DNA from: Pseudomonas veronii
GTDB lineage: Bacteria; Pseudomonadota; Gammaproteobacteria; Pseudomonadales; Pseudomonadaceae
DNA: 64,000 nt
Assembly: GCF_001439695.1 (NCBI RefSeq)
Contig: NZ_JYLL01000031.1
Coordinates: forward strand, 1-64,000
Direction: 5' to 3'
The number at the start of each line of letters is the position of its first letter. Within the stretch, counting starts at the first letter, position 1. The notes below the pieces were generated by a model. The model was given only the letters and a program-made list of their open reading frames with translations. It made no database searches and was not told the DNA's origin. This document shows positions 44,074 to 52,961 of this stretch, piece by piece. A program made the position numbers and the translations under genes.

Positions 44074-44966
44074 TGACTGACATCACTTCCTCTACAGCCG
44101 CTTTACCAAGCCTGCAGCGCAAGTTTGAAGGCCGCGCCCTGCGCAGCCTGGTGTTGACCACACTGGTCTGGGGTGGTGCTCTACTGGCCAGCGTGCCGCT
44201 GATTTCCGTGCTCTACATGCTGATCACGCGCGGAGGGGCACGCCTGAGCCTGGAGGTATTCACCGAACTGCCGCCAACCGGTTTCGAGACCGGCGGTGGC
44301 TTCGGCAACGCGATGGCAGGCACCTTCGTCATGGTCGGTATCGCGGCGGCAATCGCGGTGCCGGTCGGCATCATGGCGGCCATCTTTCTGGCGGAACTGG
44401 GGCCAGACAGCAAGCTGGCAAACGCCGCGCGCTTTGCCGCCAAGATGCTCACGGGCCTGCCATCCATTCTGGCCGGGGTATTTGCCTACGCGCTGGTGGT
44501 GATGACCACCGGTACCTATTCAGCACCGGCGGGTGGCGTGGCACTGGCGGTACTGATGTTGCCCATCGTCGTGCTGACGGCTGAAGAGTCGATGAGGATG
44601 GTGCCTAAAATCATGAAGGATGCGGCCTACGGCATGGGCTGTACCCGCTCGCAGGTCATCTGGAAAATCGTATTGCCTACCGGCATGCCGGCAATCCTGA
44701 CGGGCGTCATGCTCGCCGTGGCCCGCGCCGCGGGCGAAACCGCGCCGTTGTTGTTTACCGCGCTGTTCAGCAACTACTGGATTTTTCACGACGGCAGCCT
44801 GGCAGTCATGAATCCGACTGCATCGCTTGCCGTGCTGATTTACAACTTCTCCGGCATGCCCTTCGACAACCAACTCGAGCTCGCATGGGCAGCCTCACTG
44901 GTGCTGGTGATGATCGTACTGGTCGTGAATATTGTCAGCCGCATTTTCGGCAAGCCCAAGTATTGA
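44070..44966 (+). CDS. pstA: phosphate ABC transporter permease PstA
   Basis: A 298-residue permease with six membrane helices and the EAA-loop DAAYGMGCTRSQVIWKIVLPTGMPAILTGVMLAVARAAGETAPL. The ATG overlaps the pstC stop (ATGATGA), so translation is coupled. It forms the heterodimeric channel with PstC. Confidence 0.95.
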   Translation: MMTDITSSTAALPSLQRKFEGRALRSLVLTTLVWGGALLASVPLISVLYMLITRGGARLSLEVFTELPPTGFETGGGFGNAMAGTFVMVGIAAAIAVPVGIMAAIFLAELGPDSKLANAARFAAKMLTGLPSILAGVFAYALVVMTTGTYSAPAGGVALAVLMLPIVVLTAEESMRMVPKIMKDAAYGMGCTRSQVIWKIVLPTGMPAILTGVMLAVARAAGETAPLLFTALFSNYWIFHDGSLAVMNPTASLAVLIYNFSGMPFDNQLELAWAASLVLVMIVLVVNIVSRIFGKPKY

Positions 44967-44985
44967 GAACGGGAGCATCTGAATT

Positions 44986-45804
44986 TTGAACGTATCAACT
45001 GCGCAAATAGCCGCTCCGTTTGTCACCCAGGCGCCTGTGGTCATGGACTGCAAGCTGGACAAAATTTTCTACGGCAACTTCATGGCGGTACGTGACAGCC
45101 ATGTGCCGATCGAAAAAAACAAGATCACCGGTTTCATCGGCCCTTCTGGCTGCGGCAAAAGTACCGTGCTGCGTAGCCTCAATCGGATGAACGATCTGGT
45201 GAAAGGCTTTCGGTTTGAAGGGCACGTGCATTTCCTTGGGCAAGACGTCTATGGCAAGGGCGTTGACCCGGTGGTCGTGCGGCGTTACATCGGCATGGTT
45301 TTTCAGCAGCCGAACCCATTTTCGATGAGCATTTTCGACAACGTTGCGTTTGGCCTGCGCCTCAATCGCTACAAAGGCGACCTGGGAGACCGTGTAAAGC
45401 ACGCCCTGCAAGGCGCGGCGCTGTGGGATGAGGTCAAGGACAAGCTCAAGGTCAGCGGCCTGTCACTCTCCGGCGGCCAGCAACAACGGCTTTGTATCGC
45501 TCGCGCCATCGCGACCGAACCTGAAGTGCTGTTGCTGGATGAGCCCTGTTCGGCACTCGACCCGATCGCGACGCGCCGGGTCGAGGAGTTGATGGTTGAG
45601 CTGAAGAAGGATTACACCATCGCCCTGGTCACCCACAATATGCAGCAAGCCATCCGTGTTGCGGACACGACGGCGTTTTTCTCGGTTGATATTTCTCAGG
45701 GCACGCGCACCGGTTATTTGGTTGAGATGGGCCCAACGGCGCAGATTTTCGATAACCCGCGCGAACAAATGACCGGGGATTACATCAGCGGCAAGTTCAG
45801 CTAA
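44986..45804 (+). CDS. pstB: phosphate ABC transporter ATP-binding protein PstB
   Basis: The 272-residue ABC ATPase has Walker A GPSGCGKST, the Q-loop MVFQQPNPFSMSIFDNVAFG, the signature LSGGQQQRLCIARAIA and Walker B VLLLDEPCSALDP, followed by the H-loop VTHN. The start is TTG at 44986, with GGGAG upstream; no ATG occurs before the conserved core except internal Met residues. In most pseudomonads phoU follows pstB; here it does not. Confidence 0.94.
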   Translation: MNVSTAQIAAPFVTQAPVVMDCKLDKIFYGNFMAVRDSHVPIEKNKITGFIGPSGCGKSTVLRSLNRMNDLVKGFRFEGHVHFLGQDVYGKGVDPVVVRRYIGMVFQQPNPFSMSIFDNVAFGLRLNRYKGDLGDRVKHALQGAALWDEVKDKLKVSGLSLSGGQQQRLCIARAIATEPEVLLLDEPCSALDPIATRRVEELMVELKKDYTIALVTHNMQQAIRVADTTAFFSVDISQGTRTGYLVEMGPTAQIFDNPREQMTGDYISGKFS

Positions 45805-45908
45805 ACAGCAAACGTCCAGTCAAGACCGCATACCGCTATAGTGCCAAAGGTGCTTTAGCGGGCATCCGGTCGTTTTACCTGCTTATCTACCGTTTCCCAG
45901 GATTGCCA

Positions 45909-46610
45909 ATGCCTGCACCCCGTCGTCTTGATTTACCTGCAATCGAACGCGCGCTACGCGAGGTGCAGAGCCGCTTTTCCGAGCTCAGCAGGCACTTTAC
46001 CGAGCCGCGCGACCCCTTGACCGACGAAGTGCTGCACAATGTACTTGAAGGTTATGCGTTGATTGACAGCTATGTCGCAAGCGGCGTAGACCTGTTCGAC
46101 CTTCAGCAACTGAACCTGATGCTGGAGATCAACGCCACCGTGCTCTGTGGCCGGGACCCGGTACGCCGACGAGAATACGCTCAACATCTGGCGGCGACCG
46201 AGGAACACTTCTTCAACAACGTCGAGGGGGGGATAAAAGACTTGTTCAATTGGTACTGTGCGTATCGCAGCGAATCCGTCTGGAAACGTGCAGCCGGTGT
46301 CTACGTGCGAATCCTCAGCAAGCCGCAGTTGTTTATTGAAGGCAATAACCGCAGTGGGTCGCTCATCGTCAGCTATTTGCTCATGCGCGCAGGTTTGCCT
46401 CCGTTCGTGCTGACGCTGAAAAACGCCGAGGGCTACTTCAACCCGTCATCGGTCATACGCAACTCCGCCAAGCATGGCGTCAAGGCGTTGTATGAATTGC
46501 CCAAGATCAAGAAAAAGTATGCAGCCTTCCTGGAAGAACAGGCATCTGATTCAATGAAATTTTTTCTCAACGACAAGGCCTCGTCCCTCTACCAGGAGGG
46601 TCATCGATGA
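45909..46610 (+). CDS. Fic-fold protein with altered catalytic motif
   Basis: The 233-residue helical protein carries the stretch KPQLFIEGNNRSGSLIVSYLLMRAGLPPF (about 138-166). This aligns with the Fic signature HPFxxGNGRxxR, but His is replaced by Gln140, Pro by Leu and the second Gly by Asn, while the Gly-Asn-x-Arg core remains. Active Fic enzymes transfer AMP or similar groups using that His, so this one is either inactive or works differently. ATG 45909 has AGGA upstream; a TTG six bases before it is in frame. It follows pstB by 104 bases and overlaps the HAD gene by four. Confidence 0.7.
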   Translation: MPAPRRLDLPAIERALREVQSRFSELSRHFTEPRDPLTDEVLHNVLEGYALIDSYVASGVDLFDLQQLNLMLEINATVLCGRDPVRRREYAQHLAATEEHFFNNVEGGIKDLFNWYCAYRSESVWKRAAGVYVRILSKPQLFIEGNNRSGSLIVSYLLMRAGLPPFVLTLKNAEGYFNPSSVIRNSAKHGVKALYELPKIKKKYAAFLEEQASDSMKFFLNDKASSLYQEGHR

Positions 46611-47242
46611 GCCGGTATCCCACGCTCGCTAAATGCCGAGCTTCCGGCAGCCGGGTATGGCACGCCATGCGGCGCGCCGTCCCGATGCACGGATTCAGGC
46701 GTCAGCGCATACGCATTTCGTTCGATATCGATGACACCCTGGCCTGCCAACTCCACCACTGCGCGGTCGAGCCAAGCCGGCTGCCGGCCTGTGTGCATCG
46801 TTGGCTGGGTGAACCATTGCGTATCGGCACACGCTCCCTGACCCAAGAGTTACGTCGCCAGGGCTGCAGTATCTGGGTCTACACCTCGTCCGGTCGCACT
46901 CCGTCCTACATCAGGCGTTGGCTTTTGCTGTACGGCATCCGCGTCGACGGGGTGGTCAACAGCATGCTGCATAACCGTGCCCTGACGGTGCATGGCCTGT
47001 CGAACGCGCCCTCGAAATTTCCGCCGGCATTCGATATCGACTTACATGTCGACGATTCCGAAGGCGTGCGGACTGAAGGGCGTGATCACGGTTTTCGCGT
47101 TGTTGTCGTGCATCCGGAGGATGAGCGCTGGGCACAGAAAGTCCTCGATGCCGTGGCGGAAGTCCAAGCACAGCTCGCTTGGCAACAACCGTTCAGGAAC
47201 AAGAAGCCAGCACAACAATGCTCGGAAATTGTGCCCTCGTGA
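46607..47242 (+). CDS. HAD-superfamily protein
   Basis: The 211-residue protein has HAD motif I FDIDDTLA (Asp40, Asp42), a motif II position VYTSSGRT (Thr93/Ser94), Lys137 as a possible motif III residue, and motif IV DLHVDDSEGV (Asp149/Asp150). These are the residues needed for a phosphohydrolase. An unusually basic N-terminal 35 residues precede the core. The start overlaps the Fic-like gene (ATGA), suggesting the two proteins act together, perhaps in adding or removing a phosphate-containing group. Inclusion after pstSCAB suggests phosphate-starvation expression. Confidence 0.75.
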   Translation: MSRYPTLAKCRASGSRVWHAMRRAVPMHGFRRQRIRISFDIDDTLACQLHHCAVEPSRLPACVHRWLGEPLRIGTRSLTQELRRQGCSIWVYTSSGRTPSYIRRWLLLYGIRVDGVVNSMLHNRALTVHGLSNAPSKFPPAFDIDLHVDDSEGVRTEGRDHGFRVVVVHPEDERWAQKVLDAVAEVQAQLAWQQPFRNKKPAQQCSEIVPS

Positions 47243-47474
47243 GTTTTAGTAACCCTGGCTTATCACCGCGGCCCATGGCTGCAAAAAAATCTTCACGGTC
47301 TGGACATTCTCTTGTGTGTTCATCGAAATCGCTCCATTGCCTTTACCCTAACCGGACACGTTGTGGGCCTGCGGGTGAGGAAGAGGGTATTCGCACGCCG
47401 CGCGGGTATTGGCTGGCAGTCAATTCGATCAAAAGCGACGCGCAACGCGATCTTGCCTGATGCGCAGGACGTGC

Positions 47475-48374
47475 TTAGGGCGCGAGTATTTCCTGAAGAA
47501 ACGCGATGAATACACTGATGCGGCTGGAACCACGGTGGTTGGGCAGATACAGCGCATTGATGCAGGTGCTTGCACTGCCTGGGTTGACTTCATATTGCTC
47601 CAGCACCCGCGTCAGCCGACCTGCACTGACGTCCTCACGTACCAGCCAATCGGCCAATAGCGTCACCCCGCCACCGGCCAAGGCAGCCTCGCGCAGAATG
47701 TCGGCATTGTTGCTTTGCAGCCGTCCCTGCACGTTCACGCGGATGACGTCCTCATCGCCCAGGAATGTCCAGTCGTGGTGGCCCGTGTGGTAATCGAAAC
47801 GCAAGCACGGGTGCTCGAGCAAGTCGCGAGGGTGTCGCGGCAGTCCGGTTCGTGTCAGGTATTCGGGACTCGCCACCACCCAACGCTGGAAATAGCCCAG
47901 CCGCTTGCTGACGATGTCATCACTGACAACCGATGAACCAAGACGTACTGACACATCGATTTGTTCGCTGAGCAGGTCACTGACCTCGTCGCTCAGCGAG
48001 AGACTGATTTCCAGACCGGGATGGCGTTCAAGCAACCGCCCCAAGTGCGGGGCGATGATTCGCCGGCCGAATTCCACCGGGACACTGACCCGCAAACGCC
48101 CCTGAGCTTCGCTGCCACGGTCGGCAACGACGGCATCCGCGCCATCGATGGCCTCAAGGATCGCCACGACTTTATCGAAATAGTGCTGCCCCGCCACCGT
48201 GACGCTCGTATTGCGCGTGGTGCGGTTGAGCAGGCTGGCGCCCAACTCACTTTCCAGCCCCGCGACCTGCCGTGTCACAGACGATGTGGAGATGCCGAGC
48301 TTACGCGCCGCAGATGAGTAACCCCCACAGCGCACCGTTTCGACAAACATTTTCAGCGCCAGCAACTTGTCCAT
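47475..48374 (-). CDS. LysR-family transcriptional regulator
   Basis: The 299-residue regulator has an N-terminal winged helix (MDKLLALKMFVETVRCGGYSSAARKLGISTSSVTRQVAGLE) and a substrate-binding domain (about 90-295). It resembles the second LysR at 53718-54635 throughout, including the endings YLPNHRGS and FIxFLxE. It is divergent from the Tat-exported amidohydrolase gene; the 277-base gap between them has a TTGATCAA palindrome (48511-48518) inside an AT-rich stretch, a candidate operator region. Confidence 0.9.
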   Translation of the reverse strand: MDKLLALKMFVETVRCGGYSSAARKLGISTSSVTRQVAGLESELGASLLNRTTRNTSVTVAGQHYFDKVVAILEAIDGADAVVADRGSEAQGRLRVSVPVEFGRRIIAPHLGRLLERHPGLEISLSLSDEVSDLLSEQIDVSVRLGSSVVSDDIVSKRLGYFQRWVVASPEYLTRTGLPRHPRDLLEHPCLRFDYHTGHHDWTFLGDEDVIRVNVQGRLQSNNADILREAALAGGGVTLLADWLVREDVSAGRLTRVLEQYEVNPGSASTCINALYLPNHRGSSRISVFIAFLQEILAP

Positions 48375-48651
48375 GCACGGATTCCGAGATCGAAAGGTAA
48401 AGGTAGCGACTGTGCATGACCAGGCAATGGGAGTCTTGCATGGCTGTGCTCAATGGCTTGATTGGTTAAGGAGGCTTGCGATCTCCCTATTGATCGGATG
48501 ATAATCAAAATTGATCAAATGATCGACCGATTAATAGAGCGACGTCTCGGAGCGGGTACATGCCACGGCGAGAACCGGTCGCTCTGAACCCGTGCAAGCA
48601 CAAAGGCGCGCACTTGAACCCGTCAAGACAACAATAAAAAGGAGATCGACG

Positions 48652-49773
48652 ATGCAATGCCCCTGCTGTCTTTCAAAGACCCGTCGCCAACTGCTGGGCA
48701 TCATGGCAGCTACCGCCGGTGGTCTGCTGGTTACCCGTTTATCACCCGCCTCGGCGGCACCGATCAAGAAAGGTGCCGATGTCCCGGTGCGATCGGTGGA
48801 CATCCATGCACATTACTACCCTGAAGAGTTCTTACACCTCCTGGGAAGTGAGGGCAAAACGTTCGGTGCAAGCTATACCCGCCAGGAGACTACTTTCAGC
48901 TTCTCCACCCCGGCCGGAGGATTGGGGCCATTGCCGTTGAAATTCATCGACGTGCAGGCGCGTTTGCTCGATATGGACCATTCCGGCGTCGACGTACAGG
49001 CGCTGTCCCTTAGCGTGCCAATGGTGTACTGGGCAGATCGACAACTCAATGCCCGCCTGGCACGTGCCTGGAACGATGCTGCGTCGATGGTCCATCGCCA
49101 ACACCCACAACGTTTTGTGGTGCTGGCCACGTTGCCGATGCTAGAGGCTGACGATGCCATCGCCGAGCTGGAACGCGCCGCCGAATTGCCTGGGGTTCGT
49201 GGGGTGTACATGGGCACAAACATCAACGGCCTGGACCTGGACAATCCGCGCTTCGCGCCCGTCTTTGCCCGTATAGAACAGCTCGGACTCCCAGTATTCC
49301 TGCACCCGCAACAAACGGTCGGCGGCAACCGTCTGAGCAACTACTACTTGAGCAACTTGCTGGGCAACCCGTTCGATACCGCTATCGCGGCGTCACACCT
49401 GATCCTCGGCGGAGTATTGGATCAATACCCTCAACTGCATGTGTCATTGCCTCACGCCGGTGGGGCTTTGCCAATACTCGTGGGACGTCTCGATGCCGGA
49501 TGGACCTCACGTCCTGAGACACGACGCCTGGCCCAAAAGCCGAGCAGCTACTTGACGCGATTCAGCTACGACACCGTGTCGCACTCCGGGCCGGTGCTGG
49601 ACTATTTGATCGCCAACGTCGGTATCGACCATCTGGTCCTGGGCAGCGACTACTGCTTCGACATGGGCTATGAACAGCCGGTGCGTTTTGTCGAAAGCGT
49701 AGGCTTGGGCCCGCGCGAGAAAGCGGCAGTACTCGGCGCCAACGCGGCCAGAATCCTGAAACTCCCCGTATAG
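48652..49773 (+). CDS. Tat-exported amidohydrolase, ACMSD family
   Basis: The 373-residue enzyme has a twin-arginine signal (Arg11-Arg12 in KTRRQLLGIMAATAGG, ending near SAA at 36) after a Cys-rich start MQCPCC. The catalytic part is an amidohydrolase barrel with metal ligands His52 and His54 (DIHAHYY), a His in FLHPQQT, a His in SLPHAGG and Asp in GSDYCFDMG, the pattern of ACMSD-type decarboxylases/hydrolases. AAGGAGATCGACG precedes the ATG at 48652. Export of this family is unusual. It ends at a strong intrinsic terminator. Confidence 0.85.
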   Translation: MQCPCCLSKTRRQLLGIMAATAGGLLVTRLSPASAAPIKKGADVPVRSVDIHAHYYPEEFLHLLGSEGKTFGASYTRQETTFSFSTPAGGLGPLPLKFIDVQARLLDMDHSGVDVQALSLSVPMVYWADRQLNARLARAWNDAASMVHRQHPQRFVVLATLPMLEADDAIAELERAAELPGVRGVYMGTNINGLDLDNPRFAPVFARIEQLGLPVFLHPQQTVGGNRLSNYYLSNLLGNPFDTAIAASHLILGGVLDQYPQLHVSLPHAGGALPILVGRLDAGWTSRPETRRLAQKPSSYLTRFSYDTVSHSGPVLDYLIANVGIDHLVLGSDYCFDMGYEQPVRFVESVGLGPREKAAVLGANAARILKLPV

Positions 49774-49800
49774 CGTTGGTGAAACTCTCGATTTCCCTTT

Positions 49801-49825
49801 GGCCGGTTTGACCGGCCTTTTTTTT
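49801..49825 (+). terminator. intrinsic terminator after the amidohydrolase gene
   Basis: GGCCGGT-TTG-ACCGGCC forms a seven-base GC-rich stem followed by eight T residues, 28 bases past the stop codon. Confidence 0.93.
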
Positions 49826-50179
49826 GCGAACCGTTCAAGACTTCACCAGATCGTCTCTGCCGTTCGCTCGGGACCCCAGCCAAGATGATCGAACCGAATA
49901 AACAAATACTGATCAATCATAACCATGGGCCCATGCGACTTTAAATAAATCAGTCAAAAGACTATAAAAAACCAACCGACCCGCATTGCCGACAGAAAGC
50001 ACTACACCCATTAAATTATATTGCCCCATCTGTTGACAAACATGGATAAACATCATTTTCGGTAATAATCAGTATCCCACCTGAGCATTTCTACAAACAA
50101 CCTGGCGACAGCATAATCAGCTCCAGAAGCCAACAAAGAGATTTTGTTCCCTCTCTCATTCTTACTGGAAGACACCCTG
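49826..50179. other. AT-rich intergenic region before the DUF2790 gene
   Basis: These 354 bases are much richer in A and T than the surroundings and contain no supportable gene. They should hold the promoter of the DUF2790 gene; I could not define a -35/-10 pair with confidence. GGAAGACACCCTG directly before base 50180 is the likely ribosome-binding site. Confidence 0.4.
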
Positions 50180-50449
50180 ATGAAATATGCAATGCTCGCC
50201 TCACTGATGATGTTTAGCGTATACGCTTCAGCCCATGATGGCGCCAACAACAATGCCTCTGCCCCTGAACCTGAGCAGTACAATTATTCCGAACACCTGG
50301 ATATCGCCAAGGTCATCCACATCACTACAGCCGAGGACACAAACAACGCTTGTGGCCCAGTGGACGCGCACATGGTGTATGTGGATCACAAGGGTATAAC
50401 GCACGACCTGCAATACAAAATACTCGGTGGCGCTTGCCAGAATGGTTAA
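50180..50449 (+). CDS. DUF2790 family secreted protein
   Basis: The 89-residue protein has a signal peptide (about 1-18, ending VYASA) and the DUF2790 pattern: YNYSEHLDIAKVIHIT, a Cys in NNACGPVDAHMVYVDHKGITHDLQY, and a C-terminal GGACQNG. Two cysteines could form a disulfide in the periplasm. The family is common in Pseudomonas and of unknown function. The ATG at 50180 starts the signal peptide; an ATG 36 bases upstream would disrupt it. A strong terminator follows. Confidence 0.85.
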   Translation: MKYAMLASLMMFSVYASAHDGANNNASAPEPEQYNYSEHLDIAKVIHITTAEDTNNACGPVDAHMVYVDHKGITHDLQYKILGGACQNG

Positions 50450-50472
50450 AACTTCAAAGTTTACAGGTGCTA

Positions 50473-50516
50473 AAAAAGAGGAGACCGCTTCGATCTGAAG
50501 CTAATCTCCTCTTTTT
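50473..50516. terminator. bidirectional intrinsic terminator
   Basis: AAAAAGAGGAGA (50473-50484) pairs with TCTCCTCTTTTT (50505-50516) around an inner GCTTC-GATCT-GAAGC stem. With A-run and T-run on both sides it can end transcripts from the DUF2790 gene and from the convergent flavoprotein operon. Confidence 0.9.
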
Positions 50517-50616
50517 ATATTCAGTCTAGAAAGACTGCAACAGCCCAACGATCACACCCCACTTTCATCCCGCCAACGCAAGGCTCTCGCCAATAAGTCC
50601 GATGTGAGCCGCTCCA

Positions 50617-51759
50617 TCAGGCTTGGGCGATCCCCATAATCCGATTGCCCATACTCACCCCCCAATCCGCCATACGCATGCCTTCTGCAAGTTGTTGGTG
50701 CTGCCAGGCAAGCAGGGCTTTATCGAGGTCGCCGATGTCGTCGATTGCTTGCGCCAGGGCCAGTGCATTGCGGGCTGCCTTGGCCGTGCTTCCGGCGGTA
50801 TGAGGACGCGGCACAAAAGCGGCGTCGCCAGTCAACAGCACACGGCCAAACACCATCTGAGGAACTTTGAGATCAAGGATCGCTTGCACAAAAATATCTT
50901 GGGTCTGGCGAATCAGTTCCCGAAAAGCCGGGTTCGCCTGCCGCTCCCCCATTCCCCGTATGTAAGCATCCTGCCCAGCGGCCAAGGCTCCGGGTGGAAT
51001 GGAGTGACTACGCCGACGGCCATCGCAGTCAGTGAGCACAGCGTCCAGTTCCGCCCCTTGTGCAGCTTTCAAATACCACAGCCAATTGAACCGACGCTCG
51101 CCCGGATTAACGGAGCCATTCACGCTCGGCACCATGTATTCCAACATCAGCGATTCAGGGTCTTGTTGAAAAACAAAGTCCTCGTAAAGCTGCATTTTGG
51201 CGAAGTCTGGAAGTTGCTCTTCATCGACCAGCCCGCGCCACACCACATACCCCGAATAGCTGGGTACTGTTCCAGGCAACACCACGCTTCGCACGGTTGA
51301 ACCCGAGCCATCAGCGCCAATCAGCAGGTCTGCCTCGGCAGTGCTGCCGTCGGCAAAAATCGCAGTCACCCGGTGTTCATTCTGAGTCAGATCCACCAAC
51401 GTCTTGCCACGGTGATAATGCTCAGCAGCAAATGCAGAAAATAATGAGCTGTACAGTGTGTTCCAGGACGTCTGGGTTTGCGGCATCGGCTCTTTATGCA
51501 CGACGCTACCCTCTCGATCCAGATAGAGACGATCATGGGACCGGACGCCGAGCGCTCCTGCCGGATGAATGCCCGCATAACGAAAATGGTGCAGGACGTC
51601 CGCTTGCAGAACGATGCCCCCGCCACGACTATCCATCGCCGCAGGGGATCGCTCGTAAATATCGACCTGCCAACCAATCGCGCGTAACGCCGTGGCGGCG
51701 AACAGCCCGCCCAGGGAACCACCAATGACCAAGGCCTTTGGAACGCCTGAACTCTTCAT
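50617..51759 (-). CDS. FAD-dependent hydroxylase, 2,6-dihydroxypyridine 3-monooxygenase-like
   Basis: The 380-residue class A flavin hydroxylase has the N-terminal motif ALVIGGSLGGLFAATALRAIGW, GADGSGSTVRS, and GRVLLTGDAAFVPRPHTAGSTAKAARNALALAQAI. The GYVVWRGL block, the SLFSAFAAEHYHRGKTLVDLTQ block and the RPHTA-x-STKA-type ending resemble dihydroxypyridine hydroxylase. GAGGAGAAAGGTA precedes the ATG at 51759; the longer frame has no support. It is a paralogue of the enzyme at 61053-62273. It is last in an operon with an old yellow enzyme and a DsbA-like gene. Confidence 0.82.
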   Translation of the reverse strand: MKSSGVPKALVIGGSLGGLFAATALRAIGWQVDIYERSPAAMDSRGGGIVLQADVLHHFRYAGIHPAGALGVRSHDRLYLDREGSVVHKEPMPQTQTSWNTLYSSLFSAFAAEHYHRGKTLVDLTQNEHRVTAIFADGSTAEADLLIGADGSGSTVRSVVLPGTVPSYSGYVVWRGLVDEEQLPDFAKMQLYEDFVFQQDPESLMLEYMVPSVNGSVNPGERRFNWLWYLKAAQGAELDAVLTDCDGRRRSHSIPPGALAAGQDAYIRGMGERQANPAFRELIRQTQDIFVQAILDLKVPQMVFGRVLLTGDAAFVPRPHTAGSTAKAARNALALAQAIDDIGDLDKALLAWQHQQLAEGMRMADWGVSMGNRIMGIAQA

Positions 51760-51811
51760 TACCTTTCTCCTCGTTGCAGGGTGATTCCCGCAGCTGCGGT
51801 TTACCGTTGCG

Positions 51812-52924
51812 TTATGCCAACACCGGATAGTCGACGTACCCCTTGGCGTCGCCGCCAAAAAAGCTGTTGCCGTCAGCCACGTTGAGTTCGTTGCGACCAC
51901 GCAAGCGAGCCGGTAAGTCGGGGTTGGCAATGAACGGGCGACCAAACGCAATGAGGTCTGCACGGCCCTGCGCAATGGCCTGTTCGGCCGTTTCGCCGGA
52001 GTAGCCACCCGCCAACATCAGAACGCCGTGGAAGTCAGTACGCAGTTGCTTGATGATCGCGTCCCAGCGTGGATCGTTACTTTCATCGAGCACTGTGCCG
52101 ACCATCATCGGTTCTACCAGGTGCAGATAAGCGAGATGCCAGTGATTGAGCCGGGATGCGATGTAGCCAAAGGTTTGTTCCGGGGTGTCATCGCCCATTC
52201 CCATGAAACGTCCCATCGGTGTCAGGCGGACAGCAACGCGTTCGGCACCTACTTCCGCGGTCACGGCTTCCACGACTTCAAGCAGCAACCGCGCACGGTT
52301 TTCGATACTTCCCCCGTAGCGATCACTTCGCTGATTGCTGGCGCTGTTGATGAATTGGTCGAGCAGGTAGCCGTTGCCCGCGTGAATTTCCACACCATCC
52401 ATACCGGCCAGAATCGCGTTGCGAGCGGCCCTGCGGAAGTCACCAACGATCGCTTCGATCCCAGGAATGTCCAGCGCCTGAGGGACAGGTACATCACCCC
52501 ATACGCCCTCGCCCTCTTCATTCAGGATGAAGGTCTTGCCGGGCACTGGCTGCGCGGTCGGTGCCACCGGCAAGCCGCCGTTAGGCTGGAACACCGGGTG
52601 CGACACCCGCCCCACATGCCAGAGCTGCAGGAAAATGCGCCCGCCTTCTGCGTGCACGGCTTCGCTGACAGCCTTCCAGCCCTGAATCTGCTCGTCGCTA
52701 TGGATGCCGGGCGTCCAGGCGTAACCCTGGCCCTGCTGCGAAATCTGTGTAGCCTCGGTAATGATCAATGCAGCACTGGCACGCTGACGGTAGTACTCGA
52801 CGTTCATCGATGTCGGTACGTTGCCAGGTTGCCCCGCTCGCGAGCGAGTCAGAGGCGCCATGACGACGCGGTGATCGAGGGTGAATTGGCCGAGTTTGAT
52901 AGGGCTGAACAAGTGATGAGTCAT
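51812..52924 (-). CDS. old yellow enzyme-family NADH:flavin oxidoreductase
   Basis: The 370-residue FMN barrel begins with LFSPIKLGQFTLDHRVVMAPLTRSRA and has HAGNGYLLDQFINSASNQRSDRYGGSIENRARLLLE, the substrate-binding His/Asn pair and phosphate-binding segment of the OYE/NemA group. It reduces activated C=C bonds such as enones, or nitro groups. It probably works in the same pathway as the flavin hydroxylase directly downstream (52-base gap). Confidence 0.92.
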   Translation of the reverse strand: MTHHLFSPIKLGQFTLDHRVVMAPLTRSRAGQPGNVPTSMNVEYYRQRASAALIITEATQISQQGQGYAWTPGIHSDEQIQGWKAVSEAVHAEGGRIFLQLWHVGRVSHPVFQPNGGLPVAPTAQPVPGKTFILNEEGEGVWGDVPVPQALDIPGIEAIVGDFRRAARNAILAGMDGVEIHAGNGYLLDQFINSASNQRSDRYGGSIENRARLLLEVVEAVTAEVGAERVAVRLTPMGRFMGMGDDTPEQTFGYIASRLNHWHLAYLHLVEPMMVGTVLDESNDPRWDAIIKQLRTDFHGVLMLAGGYSGETAEQAIAQGRADLIAFGRPFIANPDLPARLRGRNELNVADGNSFFGGDAKGYVDYPVLA

Positions 52925-52961
52925 GATGATGTCCTGAATGGATTGGGATTGAAAAACCGCC

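Noticed and set aside
47243..47474. Small frames between the HAD gene and lysR
   Set aside because: They are basic, low-complexity, lack ribosome-binding sites and extend into the neighbouring genes.
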